The position numbers and the translations under genes are program-made. A DNA stretch of 61,314 nucleotides, taken from the NCBI RefSeq assembly GCF_000425845.1, contig NZ_AUEF01000016.1, positions 1 to 61,314 of the forward strand, read 5' to 3'. Source of the DNA: Jeotgalicoccus psychrophilus DSM 19085. Lineage in GTDB: Bacteria > Bacillota > Bacilli > Staphylococcales > Salinicoccaceae. Position 1 is the stretch's first letter. Each line of letters starts with the position of its first letter. Positions 41,959 to 51,258 of this stretch are shown one piece after another. Under the pieces are notes generated by a model that did no database searches, was not told the DNA's origin, and saw nothing but the letters and a program-made list of their open reading frames with translations.

Positions 41959-42381
41959 ATGTATAAAAAGATATTGCTGCCATACGATTTTGGAAACTCA
42001 TTCGATAACGTACCTGACCAGCTGGCTAAAATGACAGAGAACAGTGAAGGTGCTGTCATTACTATTTTTAATGTCATCACTGAAAATGAGATGTCGAGTG
42101 ATGTGAAATTTAACGGGAAACGTTTCAATGCGATAACAGAAGACAAAACAAAAGAACTGAAACCATTTACAGATGCGCTTGAGAAACGCGGGCTAGAGTA
42201 TGAACTGCGTTTTGAGGTAGGTCGTGTGATTAATGAGCTGTTAACAGAAATTAAGAACAACGATTACGAAATAGTGGTCATGAGTAACAGACGTTCTAAA
42301 ATGGAAATCAAGCACGTGCTTGGGCATGTCACACATAAAATAGCAAAACGTGTGAATCTACCTGTAATGATTATAAAATAA
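41959..42381 (+). CDS. UspA-family universal stress protein (copy 1)
   Basis: The 140-residue Usp domain protein starts MYKKILLPYDFGNSFDNVPD and has the ATP-binding end VMSNRRSKMEIKHVLGHVTH followed by KIAKRVNLPVMII. AAGGATGTG precedes the ATG. It is similar throughout to the protein at 43714-44136, a duplication; the two flank a sugar ABC ATPase gene on the other strand. Usp proteins help survival under starvation or oxidative stress; the exact function here is unknown. Confidence 0.9.
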   Translation: MYKKILLPYDFGNSFDNVPDQLAKMTENSEGAVITIFNVITENEMSSDVKFNGKRFNAITEDKTKELKPFTDALEKRGLEYELRFEVGRVINELLTEIKNNDYEIVVMSNRRSKMEIKHVLGHVTHKIAKRVNLPVMIIK

Positions 42382-42390
42382 CACAGCATG

Positions 42391-42422
42391 CCTGCTTACT
42401 AAAGTGTAAGCAGGTACTTTTT
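42391..42422. terminator. Terminator between usp and msmK-like gene
   Basis: CCTGCTTAC and GTAAGCAGG form a 9-bp stem, then TACTTTTTAA; it can serve both convergent genes. Confidence 0.85.
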
Positions 42423-43527
42423 AATTGTCTGTAATTCTTTTCCCGGTATCCGCATCAAAAAAATGAACTTTATCCATATCAAATGCAAAAGTCATTATAT
42501 CGCCAGGTTTATTTGGATTGTGAGCGTCGACTCTTGCGACGATTTCTTCTCCTTCCAGTTCTGAGTAAATCATAAATTCTGAACCGAGCAATTCATTCAC
42601 CTGGACTTTTAAATCGAAGGGTGTTAAATCTTCAGAAAGTGAAGCTTCTCCATATTCCAGAAGATTTTCCGGACGTACTCCAAATTTAATGTTCTTATTT
42701 GCATAGCCTAATTTTCTCAGCAGCTCTTGATCAGCAGCTGAAACTTTAATATTTATATTGCCTATAATTAATTCTTCTCCATCAAATACACACTCAAATA
42801 TATTCATTGCGGGGGAGCCGATAAACTGAGCGACAAATAAATTGCCGGGTGTGTTATATACTTCCTGAGGCGAACCGACCTGCATGATTTCCCCGTTATT
42901 CATAACGACAATTCTACTTGCCATAGTAAGTGCCTCAGTCTGATCGTGGGTCACATACACAGTTGTCGTTTTCAAACGCTGGTGAAGTTTCATAATTTCG
43001 GCTCTCATCTGTACGCGTAATTTAGCATCGAGGTTCGACAGCGGTTCATCCATCAGGAATACATCTGTCTCTCTCACTATAGCCCGTCCGAGAGCGACGC
43101 GCTGTCTCTGGCCGCCGGATAATGCCTGCGGTTTTCTGTGAAGATAATCAGTCAGCCCAAGTATCTCTGCCGCCTCATCGACTTTTTGTTTAATTTCCTT
43201 TTTCGGCCTTTTTTTAATTTTCAGCCCGAATGCTATGTTATCAAATACTGTCATATGAGGGTACAGCGCATAATTTTGAAAAACCATGGCGATATCTCGA
43301 TTTTTGGGCGGAATATTATTCATCAGCTTATCGCCAATAAAAAATTCACCCTCTGTGATTTCTTCCAGTCCGGCCATCATACGGAGAGTTGTTGATTTAC
43401 CGCAGCCTGACGGTCCGACAAGGACTATAAACTCCCCCTCTTCTATATCCAGGCTGAAATCTTTAACGACGAGAGGACTTGAGCTGTTATATTGTTTTTT
43501 TATATTTTTTAAAAATAAACGGGCCAT
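42421..43527 (-). CDS. Sugar ABC transporter ATP-binding protein (MsmK/UgpC/MalK-like)
   Basis: The 368-residue ATPase has Walker A GPSGCGKST, the signature LSGGQRQRVALGRAIVRE, Walker B DVFLMDEPLSNLDAKLRVQ and a C-terminal OB-like regulatory domain with FGVRPENL. The domain is that of CUT1 sugar importers and the enzyme often serves several permeases. No permease or binding protein is nearby, so it fits a shared orphan ATPase. The start at 43527 follows AAGGAG; a longer in-frame start at 43563 lacks a site. Confidence 0.92.
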   Translation of the reverse strand: MARLFLKNIKKQYNSSSPLVVKDFSLDIEEGEFIVLVGPSGCGKSTTLRMMAGLEEITEGEFFIGDKLMNNIPPKNRDIAMVFQNYALYPHMTVFDNIAFGLKIKKRPKKEIKQKVDEAAEILGLTDYLHRKPQALSGGQRQRVALGRAIVRETDVFLMDEPLSNLDAKLRVQMRAEIMKLHQRLKTTTVYVTHDQTEALTMASRIVVMNNGEIMQVGSPQEVYNTPGNLFVAQFIGSPAMNIFECVFDGEELIIGNINIKVSAADQELLRKLGYANKNIKFGVRPENLLEYGEASLSEDLTPFDLKVQVNELLGSEFMIYSELEGEEIVARVDAHNPNKPGDIMTFAFDMDKVHFFDADTGKRITDN

Positions 43528-43713
43528 AGAGTTTCTCCTTAATATTTCGCTGTAATTAAACATCTCTGTATTTAATAATTACTGTTTAATTATAACAGGG
43601 TATTAAACGGGTATATAAATTTCAAATTCAAAAGAGTATTACATTGCAAAAGTAGCAGGTTAAGATTTAAAATTAAACTAATGATTACTGAAAAATGAAA
43701 GGAAGTGTTCTGT

Positions 43714-44136
43714 ATGTATAAAAATATTTTAGTGCCATTTGATTTTGGGAATTCATTTGAGAATGTACCTGAGCAGTTAGTGAAACTCACAGATAAAAAT
43801 GGAGATTCGATGATTACGATTTTTAATGTAATAACGGAAAATGAAATGGCGGATAATGTGAAGTATCAGGGCAAGCATTTTGAGGACATAGCAAAAGAAA
43901 GAGTCGAAAATATGAAGTTCTTTACAGATCAGCTGGATGAGCATGGTCTTAATTACAAAATTTATTTTGAAACAGGCCGTGTAATTAATGAACTTAAAAA
44001 AGAAATTGAAAGTAATGAATATGAAGTTATCGTTATGAGCAACAAGCGATCTAAGCGCGATATCAAACATGTCCTTGGTCATGTGACACATAAAGTGGCA
44101 AAACGCGCGAACATCCCTGTAATGATTATAAAATAA
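43714..44136 (+). CDS. UspA-family universal stress protein (copy 2)
   Basis: The 140-residue protein starts MYKNILVPFDFGNSFENVPE and ends like copy 1 (IKHVLGHVTHKVAKRANIPV). Identity to copy 1 is well over half by eye. GAAAGGAAGTG precedes the ATG; an in-frame GTG at 43705 would lie in this site. mqo follows after 32 bp, with no terminator seen, so it may be cotranscribed with mqo. Confidence 0.9.
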   Translation: MYKNILVPFDFGNSFENVPEQLVKLTDKNGDSMITIFNVITENEMADNVKYQGKHFEDIAKERVENMKFFTDQLDEHGLNYKIYFETGRVINELKKEIESNEYEVIVMSNKRSKRDIKHVLGHVTHKVAKRANIPVMIIK

Positions 44137-44168
44137 TTTTAGATTAAAAAACAGAAAGCTGGCTAAAC

Positions 44169-45650
44169 ATGGACAATAACTCTTCTAAAAACATCATATT
44201 AATCGGTGCAGGAATTATGAGTACAACTCTCGGCTCCTTTTTGAAGAATTTAGAACCCGGATGGAATATTAAACTGTTTGAACGGCTGGATGTTTCAGGA
44301 AATGAAAGTTCGCATGAAACAAATAATGCAGGAACGGGACATGCTGCGTTATGTGAATTGAACTATACTGTAGAGCAAAAAGACGGTTCGATAGATATTG
44401 AGAAAGCAAAATCAATCAATGAACAATTCGAAATTTCTAAACAGTTCTGGTCTTATTTAGTCAGAAACAATCATATAAAGAATCCGGAGGAGTTTATCCG
44501 TCCGCTTCCGCACATCAGTTTTGTTATGGGTACAGGCAATGTAGATTTCCTGAAGCGGCGTTATGAAGCGCTGGTGCCGCATCCTATGTTCCACGACATG
44601 GAATATACAGAAGATAACAATAGGATTAAAGAATGGATTCCTTTAATGATGAACGGACGAACGTCAAACGAACCAGTTGCTGCAAGTAAAATCGATGATG
44701 GTACCGACGTTAACTTCGGTGAATTAACACGTAAATTGGCAAGAAATATTGAAGGTCATAATAATGCTTCCGTTTATTACCGTCATGAAGTGTTAGATTT
44801 CAGACAGCTTGAAAATAATAAATGGGAAGTTAAAATCCTCAATATTGAAGATGATAAAATAGAGTATCATACTGCAGATTACATTTTCATTGGTGCCGGC
44901 GGACATGCAATTCCGCTGCTGCAGAAAACGAAAATCCCAGAAAGCAAACATCTTGGGGGCTTCCCGATCAGCGGTGCGTTTTTAGTATGCAACAACCTTG
45001 AAGTCGTCGGACGTCATAATGCTAAAGTTTACGGCAAAGAACCATACGGTACACCGCCGATGACGGTACCGCATCTGGACAGGCGCTACATTCAAGGACA
45101 GGAAAGTTTATTGTTTGGACCATTTGCTGCAATCGGGCCGAAATTTTTAAAATACGGTTCGAATATGGATTTGTTCAAATCAATCAAGACAGACAATCTC
45201 TTAACGCTTGTTTCAGCAGGAATTAAAAATTTACCGCTGGTGAAATATTCAATCCAGCAAGTTATGATGCGTAAAGCTGACAGAATGAAAGAGCTCAGAA
45301 AATTTGTGCCTGATGCAAAAGATGAAGACTGGAATATTCATCTCGCAGGTAAACGGGTACAGGTCATTAAAGATACAGAGGTACACGGCAAAGGCTTTAT
45401 TCAGTTTGGAACGGAAGTCGTAAGCTCTGAAGATAACTCTGTAATTGCACTGCTCGGTGAATCACCAGGTGCTTCCGTATCGGTTTCAGTAGCGCTTGAA
45501 GTATTCAAACAAAGCTTCCCTGAATATAGAGACAAATGGGATACGAAATTAAAAGAAATGATACCTTCATACGGTCAGTCGTTAATTGAAAATAGCGATT
45601 TGCTGTATGATATTAGAAAAATGACTGCAGACAATCTGGAGCTTAAATAA
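44169..45650 (+). CDS. mqo: Malate:quinone oxidoreductase
   Basis: The 493-residue FAD protein oxidises malate to oxaloacetate at the membrane and passes electrons to quinone. The N-terminal FAD motif is IILIGAGIMSTTLGSFLKNL; HETNNAGTGHAALCELNYT and RPLPHISFVMG follow, and the C-terminal LGESPGASVSVSVALEVF is conserved in Mqo. It is peripheral, without membrane helices. A terminator follows. Confidence 0.94.
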   Translation: MDNNSSKNIILIGAGIMSTTLGSFLKNLEPGWNIKLFERLDVSGNESSHETNNAGTGHAALCELNYTVEQKDGSIDIEKAKSINEQFEISKQFWSYLVRNNHIKNPEEFIRPLPHISFVMGTGNVDFLKRRYEALVPHPMFHDMEYTEDNNRIKEWIPLMMNGRTSNEPVAASKIDDGTDVNFGELTRKLARNIEGHNNASVYYRHEVLDFRQLENNKWEVKILNIEDDKIEYHTADYIFIGAGGHAIPLLQKTKIPESKHLGGFPISGAFLVCNNLEVVGRHNAKVYGKEPYGTPPMTVPHLDRRYIQGQESLLFGPFAAIGPKFLKYGSNMDLFKSIKTDNLLTLVSAGIKNLPLVKYSIQQVMMRKADRMKELRKFVPDAKDEDWNIHLAGKRVQVIKDTEVHGKGFIQFGTEVVSSEDNSVIALLGESPGASVSVSVALEVFKQSFPEYRDKWDTKLKEMIPSYGQSLIENSDLLYDIRKMTADNLELK

Positions 45651-45658
45651 AATCGGAG

Positions 45659-45686
45659 CCGGGACAATTTTGTCCCGGTTTTTTTA
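45659..45686 (+). terminator. Terminator of mqo
   Basis: CCGGGACAA and TTGTCCCGG form a 9-bp stem with a 2-base loop, then TTTTTTT. Confidence 0.93.
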
Positions 45687-45841
45687 ATGAGATGAGTTAG
45701 TGAGCCAAAGAATATCGTTCATTCTCCTTATTTAATCTCTCGAAAATATACATAGCTATTATAACTTTTTCATTATATAATTGTAAATATTCTAACTATT
45801 TTAAAAGAGATATAACACTAAATAATATTGGGGGTACTGCT

Positions 45842-47509
45842 ATGCTTAGAAAGTTATTTTTATTGTTTGCGATTGCCTTGCTGTCGGTTACGGCGGCATG
45901 TTCGAATGATGAAGCTGCTGATATCAGCGAGGATAAAAATGCGGAGAATGCGAATACAGGTGATGTTGTTGTCGGCTTTGACCAGGATTTATCGACTATT
46001 GATCCTCATGGAACAAATGATGTCAACGCAATTCAAATCAGGCGTCATCTCTATCAGACACTTGTTGCACGTGAAATTGATATGTCTCATAAACCCGGTC
46101 TCGCCTCGGAGTGGGAGCAGGTGGATGACACAACATGGAACTTTAAATTAGCTGAAGGGGTGACCTTTCATAATGGCTCTGAGTTTAGCGCGCAAGATGT
46201 AAAGGCATCACTTGAACGTGTGCTGGATCCAAGTGTCAGTGCCCCTACTGTCTTCCTTTTTGACATGATTGAAGACATTGAAGTGGTTAATGACTATGAA
46301 CTAAATATTACTACATCCTACCCGTTCGCTCCGCTGCCGGATAATTTAGCGCACACAGCTGGGAGTATTATGAGTAAAGAAAGCATTGATGCTGATTATC
46401 AAAATGCTATTGATCAGGCTGAGCTCGATATGACTGCAGAAGATTATTATGAACTGAGAGATGCCGGCGGTGAGGAGTTTACAAAGATATCAGAACAGAT
46501 TGCCGAGCATACAAGCACTTATCTTTCAGAGAATCCTGATGGTACAAACTACGTTAAATTTAAAGCGCGAGCTCCTGGACAGAATATAGAGTTTGAACGC
46601 TTTGAAGATTTCGCGGGAGAAAGCAATATTGATAATCTGACATTTGTTATTATTCCTGAATCCGGTTCGATGATGGCGGAACTTGAATCCGGCGGGATAA
46701 ACATTACTACGCCAGTCGATATGGCGATGATGGACAGAGTTCAAAACAGTGACAGTACTGAATTTGTTGAAGCGGAATCATTAAGAACGAATTACCTTGG
46801 CTTCAATACGGAACAGGAACCTTTTGATGATGTTAAAGTGCGTCAGGCTATCGATTTTGCACTCGACAGAGAAGAGTTAAAGGAAGGTATCTATAACGGA
46901 CAGGCTGCGATTCCGAACAGCCTGGTGTCTGCCAGCGTATTTGGACACGATGAAGAATTACCAGAAGTCGCCCAGGATATGGAGCAAGCACAGGCGACTC
47001 TTGCTGAATCCACTTATGCTGATGGATTTGATGCCACGATCTGGGTAAATGACAGTCAGGATTTAGTCGATTCTGCAGTGTATATCCAGGAGCAGCTTAA
47101 AGAGTTAAATATCAATATCACAATCGAACAATTTGAAATGGCAACATTTATGGAACGTTTAGGCGAAGGACAGCATGATATGTTCCTGCTCAGTTTTACA
47201 GCATCTACCGGTGATGCGGATTACCTGCTGTCAGCGCTGACTCTAAGTTCTAACAGAGGTTTTGGAGGTAACAGAGCGTTCTACACGAATGAGGATGTTG
47301 ATGCGGCACTCGAAAGTGCGAGAAGTGCAACAGAAGATACGGATAGACTTTCAGAGTATACAAATATTCATAATATGCTCCGTGAAGATGTACCGTATGC
47401 ACCTCTGGTTCATCCCAATATGAGCCTTGCTTATAATACTGCTCAGCTTGAAGGTGTTGAACTCGATGCGGCAGGCTATATCAGGCTTGAAAACCTTAGT
47501 TTTAAATAG
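45842..47509 (+). CDS. Oligopeptide ABC transporter substrate-binding lipoprotein (SBP family 5)
   Basis: The 555-residue lipoprotein has a signal peptide and lipobox LLSVTAAC (acylated Cys20). The SBP_bac_5 text is clear: VVVGFDQDLSTIDPHGTNDV, RRHLYQTLVAREIDMSHKPG, WEQVDDTTWNFKLAEGVTFH and NTEQEPFDDVKVRQAIDFAL. It binds peptides, glutathione or nickel-like complexes in the family. No permease or ATPase genes are adjacent, so it must work with a system elsewhere. The gene has its own promoter region and a terminator. Confidence 0.91.
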   Translation: MLRKLFLLFAIALLSVTAACSNDEAADISEDKNAENANTGDVVVGFDQDLSTIDPHGTNDVNAIQIRRHLYQTLVAREIDMSHKPGLASEWEQVDDTTWNFKLAEGVTFHNGSEFSAQDVKASLERVLDPSVSAPTVFLFDMIEDIEVVNDYELNITTSYPFAPLPDNLAHTAGSIMSKESIDADYQNAIDQAELDMTAEDYYELRDAGGEEFTKISEQIAEHTSTYLSENPDGTNYVKFKARAPGQNIEFERFEDFAGESNIDNLTFVIIPESGSMMAELESGGINITTPVDMAMMDRVQNSDSTEFVEAESLRTNYLGFNTEQEPFDDVKVRQAIDFALDREELKEGIYNGQAAIPNSLVSASVFGHDEELPEVAQDMEQAQATLAESTYADGFDATIWVNDSQDLVDSAVYIQEQLKELNINITIEQFEMATFMERLGEGQHDMFLLSFTASTGDADYLLSALTLSSNRGFGGNRAFYTNEDVDAALESARSATEDTDRLSEYTNIHNMLREDVPYAPLVHPNMSLAYNTAQLEGVELDAAGYIRLENLSFK

Positions 47510-47510
47510 T

Positions 47511-47546
47511 AAAAAGACGTTATCGTTTAAATGATAACGTCTTTTT
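47511..47546. terminator. Bidirectional terminator
   Basis: AAAAAGACGTTATC and GATAACGTCTTTTT make a 14-bp stem between the convergent lipoprotein and SQR-type genes. Confidence 0.95.
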
Positions 47547-47554
47547 CTATGGTG

Positions 47555-48739
47555 CTATGATTTACCATTCAGCAGTGCATACCAGTACATAATCGGCAGC
47601 ATATTCTTTTTAAACTGATAAAAAATCTTCTTATCATCAGCCTGATTCAGAAAAGTTGTTTCTGTCGGCACTCTGTCATAGCCGAATTCAGCGAGAATAA
47701 GTTCCCCGTATTCAGTTGCGATGGGACAGGCTGTTCTGCCATCATACTTATGACTGGGTTCCTGATCATTCATACGTTCAATTAGATTATCGACCAGCAC
47801 CGGCAGCTGTTTTCGGACAGCAGCGCCCATTTTTACTGTCGGCAGACTGGAAGAATCACCGAGAGAAAATACCGTTGTATATTGTTTGTGCATCATCGTG
47901 TGTTTATCGACGTCCACCCAGCCTTCTTCATCGAGCAGGCCTGAGCTTTTTAAAACTGACGGGCCATGCATTAGCGGTGTGATGACAAGCGTTTCAAACG
48001 GCAGAGTATGTGTGTCGCCGGTATGGGTATTTTTAAATACTGCCTGTTTCTGTTCGCCCCTAACTTCGATCAGTTCTTCATTCAGCTTGTAATCGATATG
48101 CTTCTCTTCCATCTGACTGATTAAACTGTCGTTATATTTCTTTACTTCAAACAGTTCTTCACGTCCGCTTCTGAATATTATATCGACGTTACGGTCATGC
48201 TGTTTTACAAAATCATCCATCGTAAACAGCGAGTTCTCTGCAGAAACGCCGCCTTTAATTTTTGACTGCGGCTTCGTTACGATGATGTTGCCGGATTTTG
48301 TATTTTTCAGAGACTCATAAGTGTATTCGACAAAATCATATAAATAGTTTGTACACACACCGTTTTTGCCAATAGCTTCTTTAGCGCCTTTAATCGCATC
48401 ATAATTAAGTTCAATACCAAGTGCAACGATTAGAAAGTCATAGCTGATGACTGTATCGTCAGCTGTCACTTCCCGTTTTACGGGATCAATATGTTTAACA
48501 GATGACTTAAGCCATCTGGCTCCTTTTGGTATCACTTTTTTCATCGGTTTTCTTGTGGAATCCAGTTTTTCGTCACCGCTTCCGACTAACGGCCATGCAG
48601 GCTGGAAATAATGATAATCATAGGGTTCTATAATTAAGACATCATCTTTTAAATCTTTCTTTTTGGAAAGTATTCGGCTTGCGGTCGATATACCGCCGGT
48701 CCCTCCGCCAAGAATAACTAATTTATAATGCTGTTTCAT
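47555..48739 (-). CDS. Sulfide:quinone oxidoreductase-like FAD enzyme
   Basis: The 394-residue protein has two dinucleotide folds: LVILGGGTGGISTASRIL at the start and FSLGDSSSLPTVKMGAAVRKQ near the flavin end. YHYFQPAWPLVGSG and CPIATEYGELILAEFGYD are typical of type II SQR. Cys residues near 128 (GVCTNY) and 340 (TACPIA) could form the redox pair. It would oxidise sulfide and reduce quinone at the membrane face. It lies downstream of a cystathionine enzyme gene, which can release H2S; this supports SQR over NDH-2. Confidence 0.88.
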   Translation of the reverse strand: MKQHYKLVILGGGTGGISTASRILSKKKDLKDDVLIIEPYDYHYFQPAWPLVGSGDEKLDSTRKPMKKVIPKGARWLKSSVKHIDPVKREVTADDTVISYDFLIVALGIELNYDAIKGAKEAIGKNGVCTNYLYDFVEYTYESLKNTKSGNIIVTKPQSKIKGGVSAENSLFTMDDFVKQHDRNVDIIFRSGREELFEVKKYNDSLISQMEEKHIDYKLNEELIEVRGEQKQAVFKNTHTGDTHTLPFETLVITPLMHGPSVLKSSGLLDEEGWVDVDKHTMMHKQYTTVFSLGDSSSLPTVKMGAAVRKQLPVLVDNLIERMNDQEPSHKYDGRTACPIATEYGELILAEFGYDRVPTETTFLNQADDKKIFYQFKKNMLPIMYWYALLNGKS

Positions 48740-48759
48740 AAGAACACCTCCGTGTTTCT

Positions 48760-48771
48760 GGGAATATTCCC
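48760..48771. promoter_or_regulatory. 12-bp perfect palindrome before the SQR-like gene
   Basis: GGGAATATTCCC lies about 20 bp before the SQR-like start. It could be a repressor site in the SQR promoter. It does not match the known CstR box in S. aureus. Evidence is only symmetry and position. Confidence 0.4.
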
Positions 48772-48813
48772 GTTTACACAGAGGTTAGTCATATTATAAT
48801 TTATTCTTATGAT

Positions 48814-49947
48814 TTATATTTGAGCGAGTGCCTGTTCAAGATCTTCCTGCAGGTCCTGAACGTTTTCGAGACCGACAGATAAGCGGAGCAGTGTATCCGG
48901 CGCTTTAGTTAATTCTTTTTCCACTGAAGCGCGATGCTCGATATAGCTGTGGGTGCCGCCGAGACTCGTTGCTTGTGTAAAGATTTTAACCGTATTGGCT
49001 ACTTTTAGTGCAGCTTCAGCCTTTCCTTTAACTTTAAACGACATTAGTCCGCCAAAATCACTCATTTGTGATGCTGCAATATCGTGTCCGGGGTGCTCAA
49101 GGAGACCTGGATAGTATACGGCTTCTACTTTATCATGTTGATTTAAAAAGTCAGCGATAATTTTAGCGCTGGAGCAGTGGACTGACATTCTTGCCGATAG
49201 AGTCTGAACACCGCGGAGGGCCAGCCAGCAGTCGAACGATGACGGCACGGCACCTTTCGCATGCTGCCATGTTCTTAAGTTTTGAAGCATTGGACTGTCT
49301 TCTTTCGCAACTACCGCACCGAGCAGCAAATCGCTGTGACCCCCGATATATTTAGTGACCGAATGCAGTGAAAAATCAGCGCCGAGCGCCAGCGGGTTTT
49401 GCAGCACAGGTGTAGCTGTTGTATTATCGACAACAGTTACTGCACCTGCCTCTTTTGCAATACTAACAACCGCAGCAATATCGATGATTTTAATCTGAGG
49501 ATTTGACGGTGTCTCAATCCAGATTAAGCCAGTCGGTTCACTTTTAACTGCTGCTTTTAAATCCTCTAAATTACTCATGTCTGCAGTGACGATATCAAAC
49601 CGTCTGCCGATATCTGTTTCGTTAAGTAAAGTCAGCACACCAAAATACATATCATTCGGTAAAATAATACGCTGAGGCATATCGGGAGGCAGTGATTCAA
49701 TCACCGATGTGATAGCGGCCATGCCGGATGCAAAAGTCACAGTGTCATACCCTTCTTCAAGAGCTGTAAGACATTCCTCAAGAGAACGGCGATTTGGATT
49801 GTCTCCGCGGCTGTACATAAAGCCGTCGGTATAAGAACCATCTGCAGACCGTTCGTAAGTAGTAGACAAATGAAGCGGTGTTGTAACCGCACCAGTGACC
49901 GGATCAACCTGTCTGCCAGCATGAATTGCTTTCGTTTCAAAACGCAT
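48814..49947 (-). CDS. Cystathionine gamma-synthase/lyase (PLP-dependent)
   Basis: The 377-residue enzyme belongs to the Cys/Met metabolism PLP family. Lys199 in LHSVTKYIGGHSD binds PLP, with MYSRGDNPNRRSLEECL and ETPSNPQIKI upstream. The C-terminus LRLSVGLENVQDLQEDLEQAL is standard. It could be MetB (synthase), MetC or MccB (gamma-lyase); in staphylococci mccB lies near metNPQ, and here metNIQ is adjacent. GAGGG precedes the ATG. It is not in the same unit as metQ, because a plus-strand gene lies between. Confidence 0.9.
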   Translation of the reverse strand: MRFETKAIHAGRQVDPVTGAVTTPLHLSTTYERSADGSYTDGFMYSRGDNPNRRSLEECLTALEEGYDTVTFASGMAAITSVIESLPPDMPQRIILPNDMYFGVLTLLNETDIGRRFDIVTADMSNLEDLKAAVKSEPTGLIWIETPSNPQIKIIDIAAVVSIAKEAGAVTVVDNTTATPVLQNPLALGADFSLHSVTKYIGGHSDLLLGAVVAKEDSPMLQNLRTWQHAKGAVPSSFDCWLALRGVQTLSARMSVHCSSAKIIADFLNQHDKVEAVYYPGLLEHPGHDIAASQMSDFGGLMSFKVKGKAEAALKVANTVKIFTQATSLGGTHSYIEHRASVEKELTKAPDTLLRLSVGLENVQDLQEDLEQALAQI

Positions 49948-50095
49948 ATATATCCCTCTTTTTTAAAGTTTATATAAACAGTATACAGATGACTTTTGTA
50001 ATTATCTATAAATTCAGATAAATTTACTATGAAAACAGACGATTGTTTCTCGTGAAAAAGGGTAATTGATTAAAAACACCGGAAGGAGTTTTTTG

Positions 50096-50386
50096 ATGGA
50101 AATTAAAAATATCGAACCGGCAGCAATTCCTGATTTTGAACAGCAGCTGCAGCTTGAAAATGTTAAGTATTTAACACTGTGCACAGAAGAAGGAATTATT
50201 GCTTATCTTGCAGGTATAGATAGTGCGATGGATAATGAAATCGATGTGCATTTTGATTTTAAAGAAGACTTCAATGAGCCTGTAGCTAAGCAGATGTATA
50301 CGTCTTTTATGAAACATAATATTAGCGGAGATATAACTTTTAATCCGCAGAGTGAAAAGGAAGAGCAGTTTATCGAATCGTTATAA
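50096..50386 (+). CDS. Small acidic protein, unknown
   Basis: The 96-residue soluble protein (MEIKNIEPAAIPDFEQQLQL...) is acidic (many Glu and Asp, few basic residues) and has no clear motif. GGAAGGAG lies 8 bases before the ATG at 50096; a longer frame from 50066 is rejected. It is set between the cystathionine enzyme and metQ on the opposite strand and shares the terminator at 50391. I do not recognise it. Confidence 0.7.
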   Translation: MEIKNIEPAAIPDFEQQLQLENVKYLTLCTEEGIIAYLAGIDSAMDNEIDVHFDFKEDFNEPVAKQMYTSFMKHNISGDITFNPQSEKEEQFIESL

Positions 50387-50390
50387 AAGT

Positions 50391-50415
50391 AAAAGCTCCC
50401 GCTAAGGGAGCTTTA
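50391..50415. terminator. Bidirectional terminator
   Basis: AAAGCTCCC and GGGAGCTTT pair around GCTAA. It ends both the small protein gene and metQ. Confidence 0.92.
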
Positions 50416-50419
50416 TTAT

Positions 50420-51238
50420 TTACCAGCCAATTTCGCTTAATTCAAGTACTGTCGGAATTAATGCACCGTCGTATTCTTCTTCGATGAACTCTGCAGTATC
50501 TGCTTCCTGGTAAAGGTCAGCAATTCTGTTGTACGTTTCATTATTTGCATCCTCAGCATTTGAAGCGATAATATTCACATAATCAACTGCTGTGTCGTCT
50601 TCACGGAAAATGGAATCCTTAATCGGATGAAGGTTTGCATCTTTTGCAATACCATTATTAATCACGCCGAGATCCACATCACCTAAGGCACGTGGAATTT
50701 GTGCCGGTGCCACTTCTTCAAATTGATAATCATTCGGATTCTCAACGACTGCATTTTCGATTGAGCCTAACCCGTTATAATCTTCAACAAGTGTAATCAG
50801 ACCGGCATCTTCCAGCAGCATTAATGCACGTCCCTGATTAGACACGTCATTCGGCAGTGCGATTGTGCCGCCGTCAGGAATGTCTGTCGCAGCTGTCAGT
50901 GAGTCCGAGTAAATCCCCATCGGTGCAAGGTTTGTCGTTGCAATCGGTACTAAATCCAAATTTCTTTCTTCGATAAACTCATCGAAATACGCGACAGTCT
51001 GGAATGAGTTTAAGTCGATTTCACCGTCGGCAAGCGCCGTATTCGGCTGAACATAATCATTAAATGTAACAATTTCTATTTCAATATCTTCTTCTGCAGC
51101 TTTTTCTGCAACGTAATCCCAAACGACCGTGTCAGTCCCGCTGATGCCGATAGAGACTTCTTCTTTCCCGCTGTCACCGCATCCTGAAAGAACGATGCCG
51201 ATTAACAGGAAACTGGTAAATAAAATAACTTTCTTCAT
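50420..51238 (-). CDS. metQ: Methionine-binding lipoprotein MetQ
   Basis: The 272-residue NlpA-type lipoprotein has a lipobox LIGIVLSGC (Cys20) and the family text VTFNDYVQPNTALADGEIDLNS (shown in part, FNDYVQPNTALADGEIDLN) plus IALPNDVSNQGRALMLLEDAGLI. It captures D/L-methionine at the cell surface for MetN-MetI. It lies 20 bp after metI with an AGGAGG-like site, in a SAM-riboswitch unit. Confidence 0.94.
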   Translation of the reverse strand: MKKVILFTSFLLIGIVLSGCGDSGKEEVSIGISGTDTVVWDYVAEKAAEEDIEIEIVTFNDYVQPNTALADGEIDLNSFQTVAYFDEFIEERNLDLVPIATTNLAPMGIYSDSLTAATDIPDGGTIALPNDVSNQGRALMLLEDAGLITLVEDYNGLGSIENAVVENPNDYQFEEVAPAQIPRALGDVDLGVINNGIAKDANLHPIKDSIFREDDTAVDYVNIIASNAEDANNETYNRIADLYQEADTAEFIEEEYDGALIPTVLELSEIGW

Positions 51239-51258
51239 AATGTATTTCCTCCTAGTTA

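Noticed and set aside
48760..48771. CstR-type operator for the SQR-like gene
   Set aside because: The palindrome does not match the CstR box known from S. aureus; it is kept only as an unassigned palindrome.
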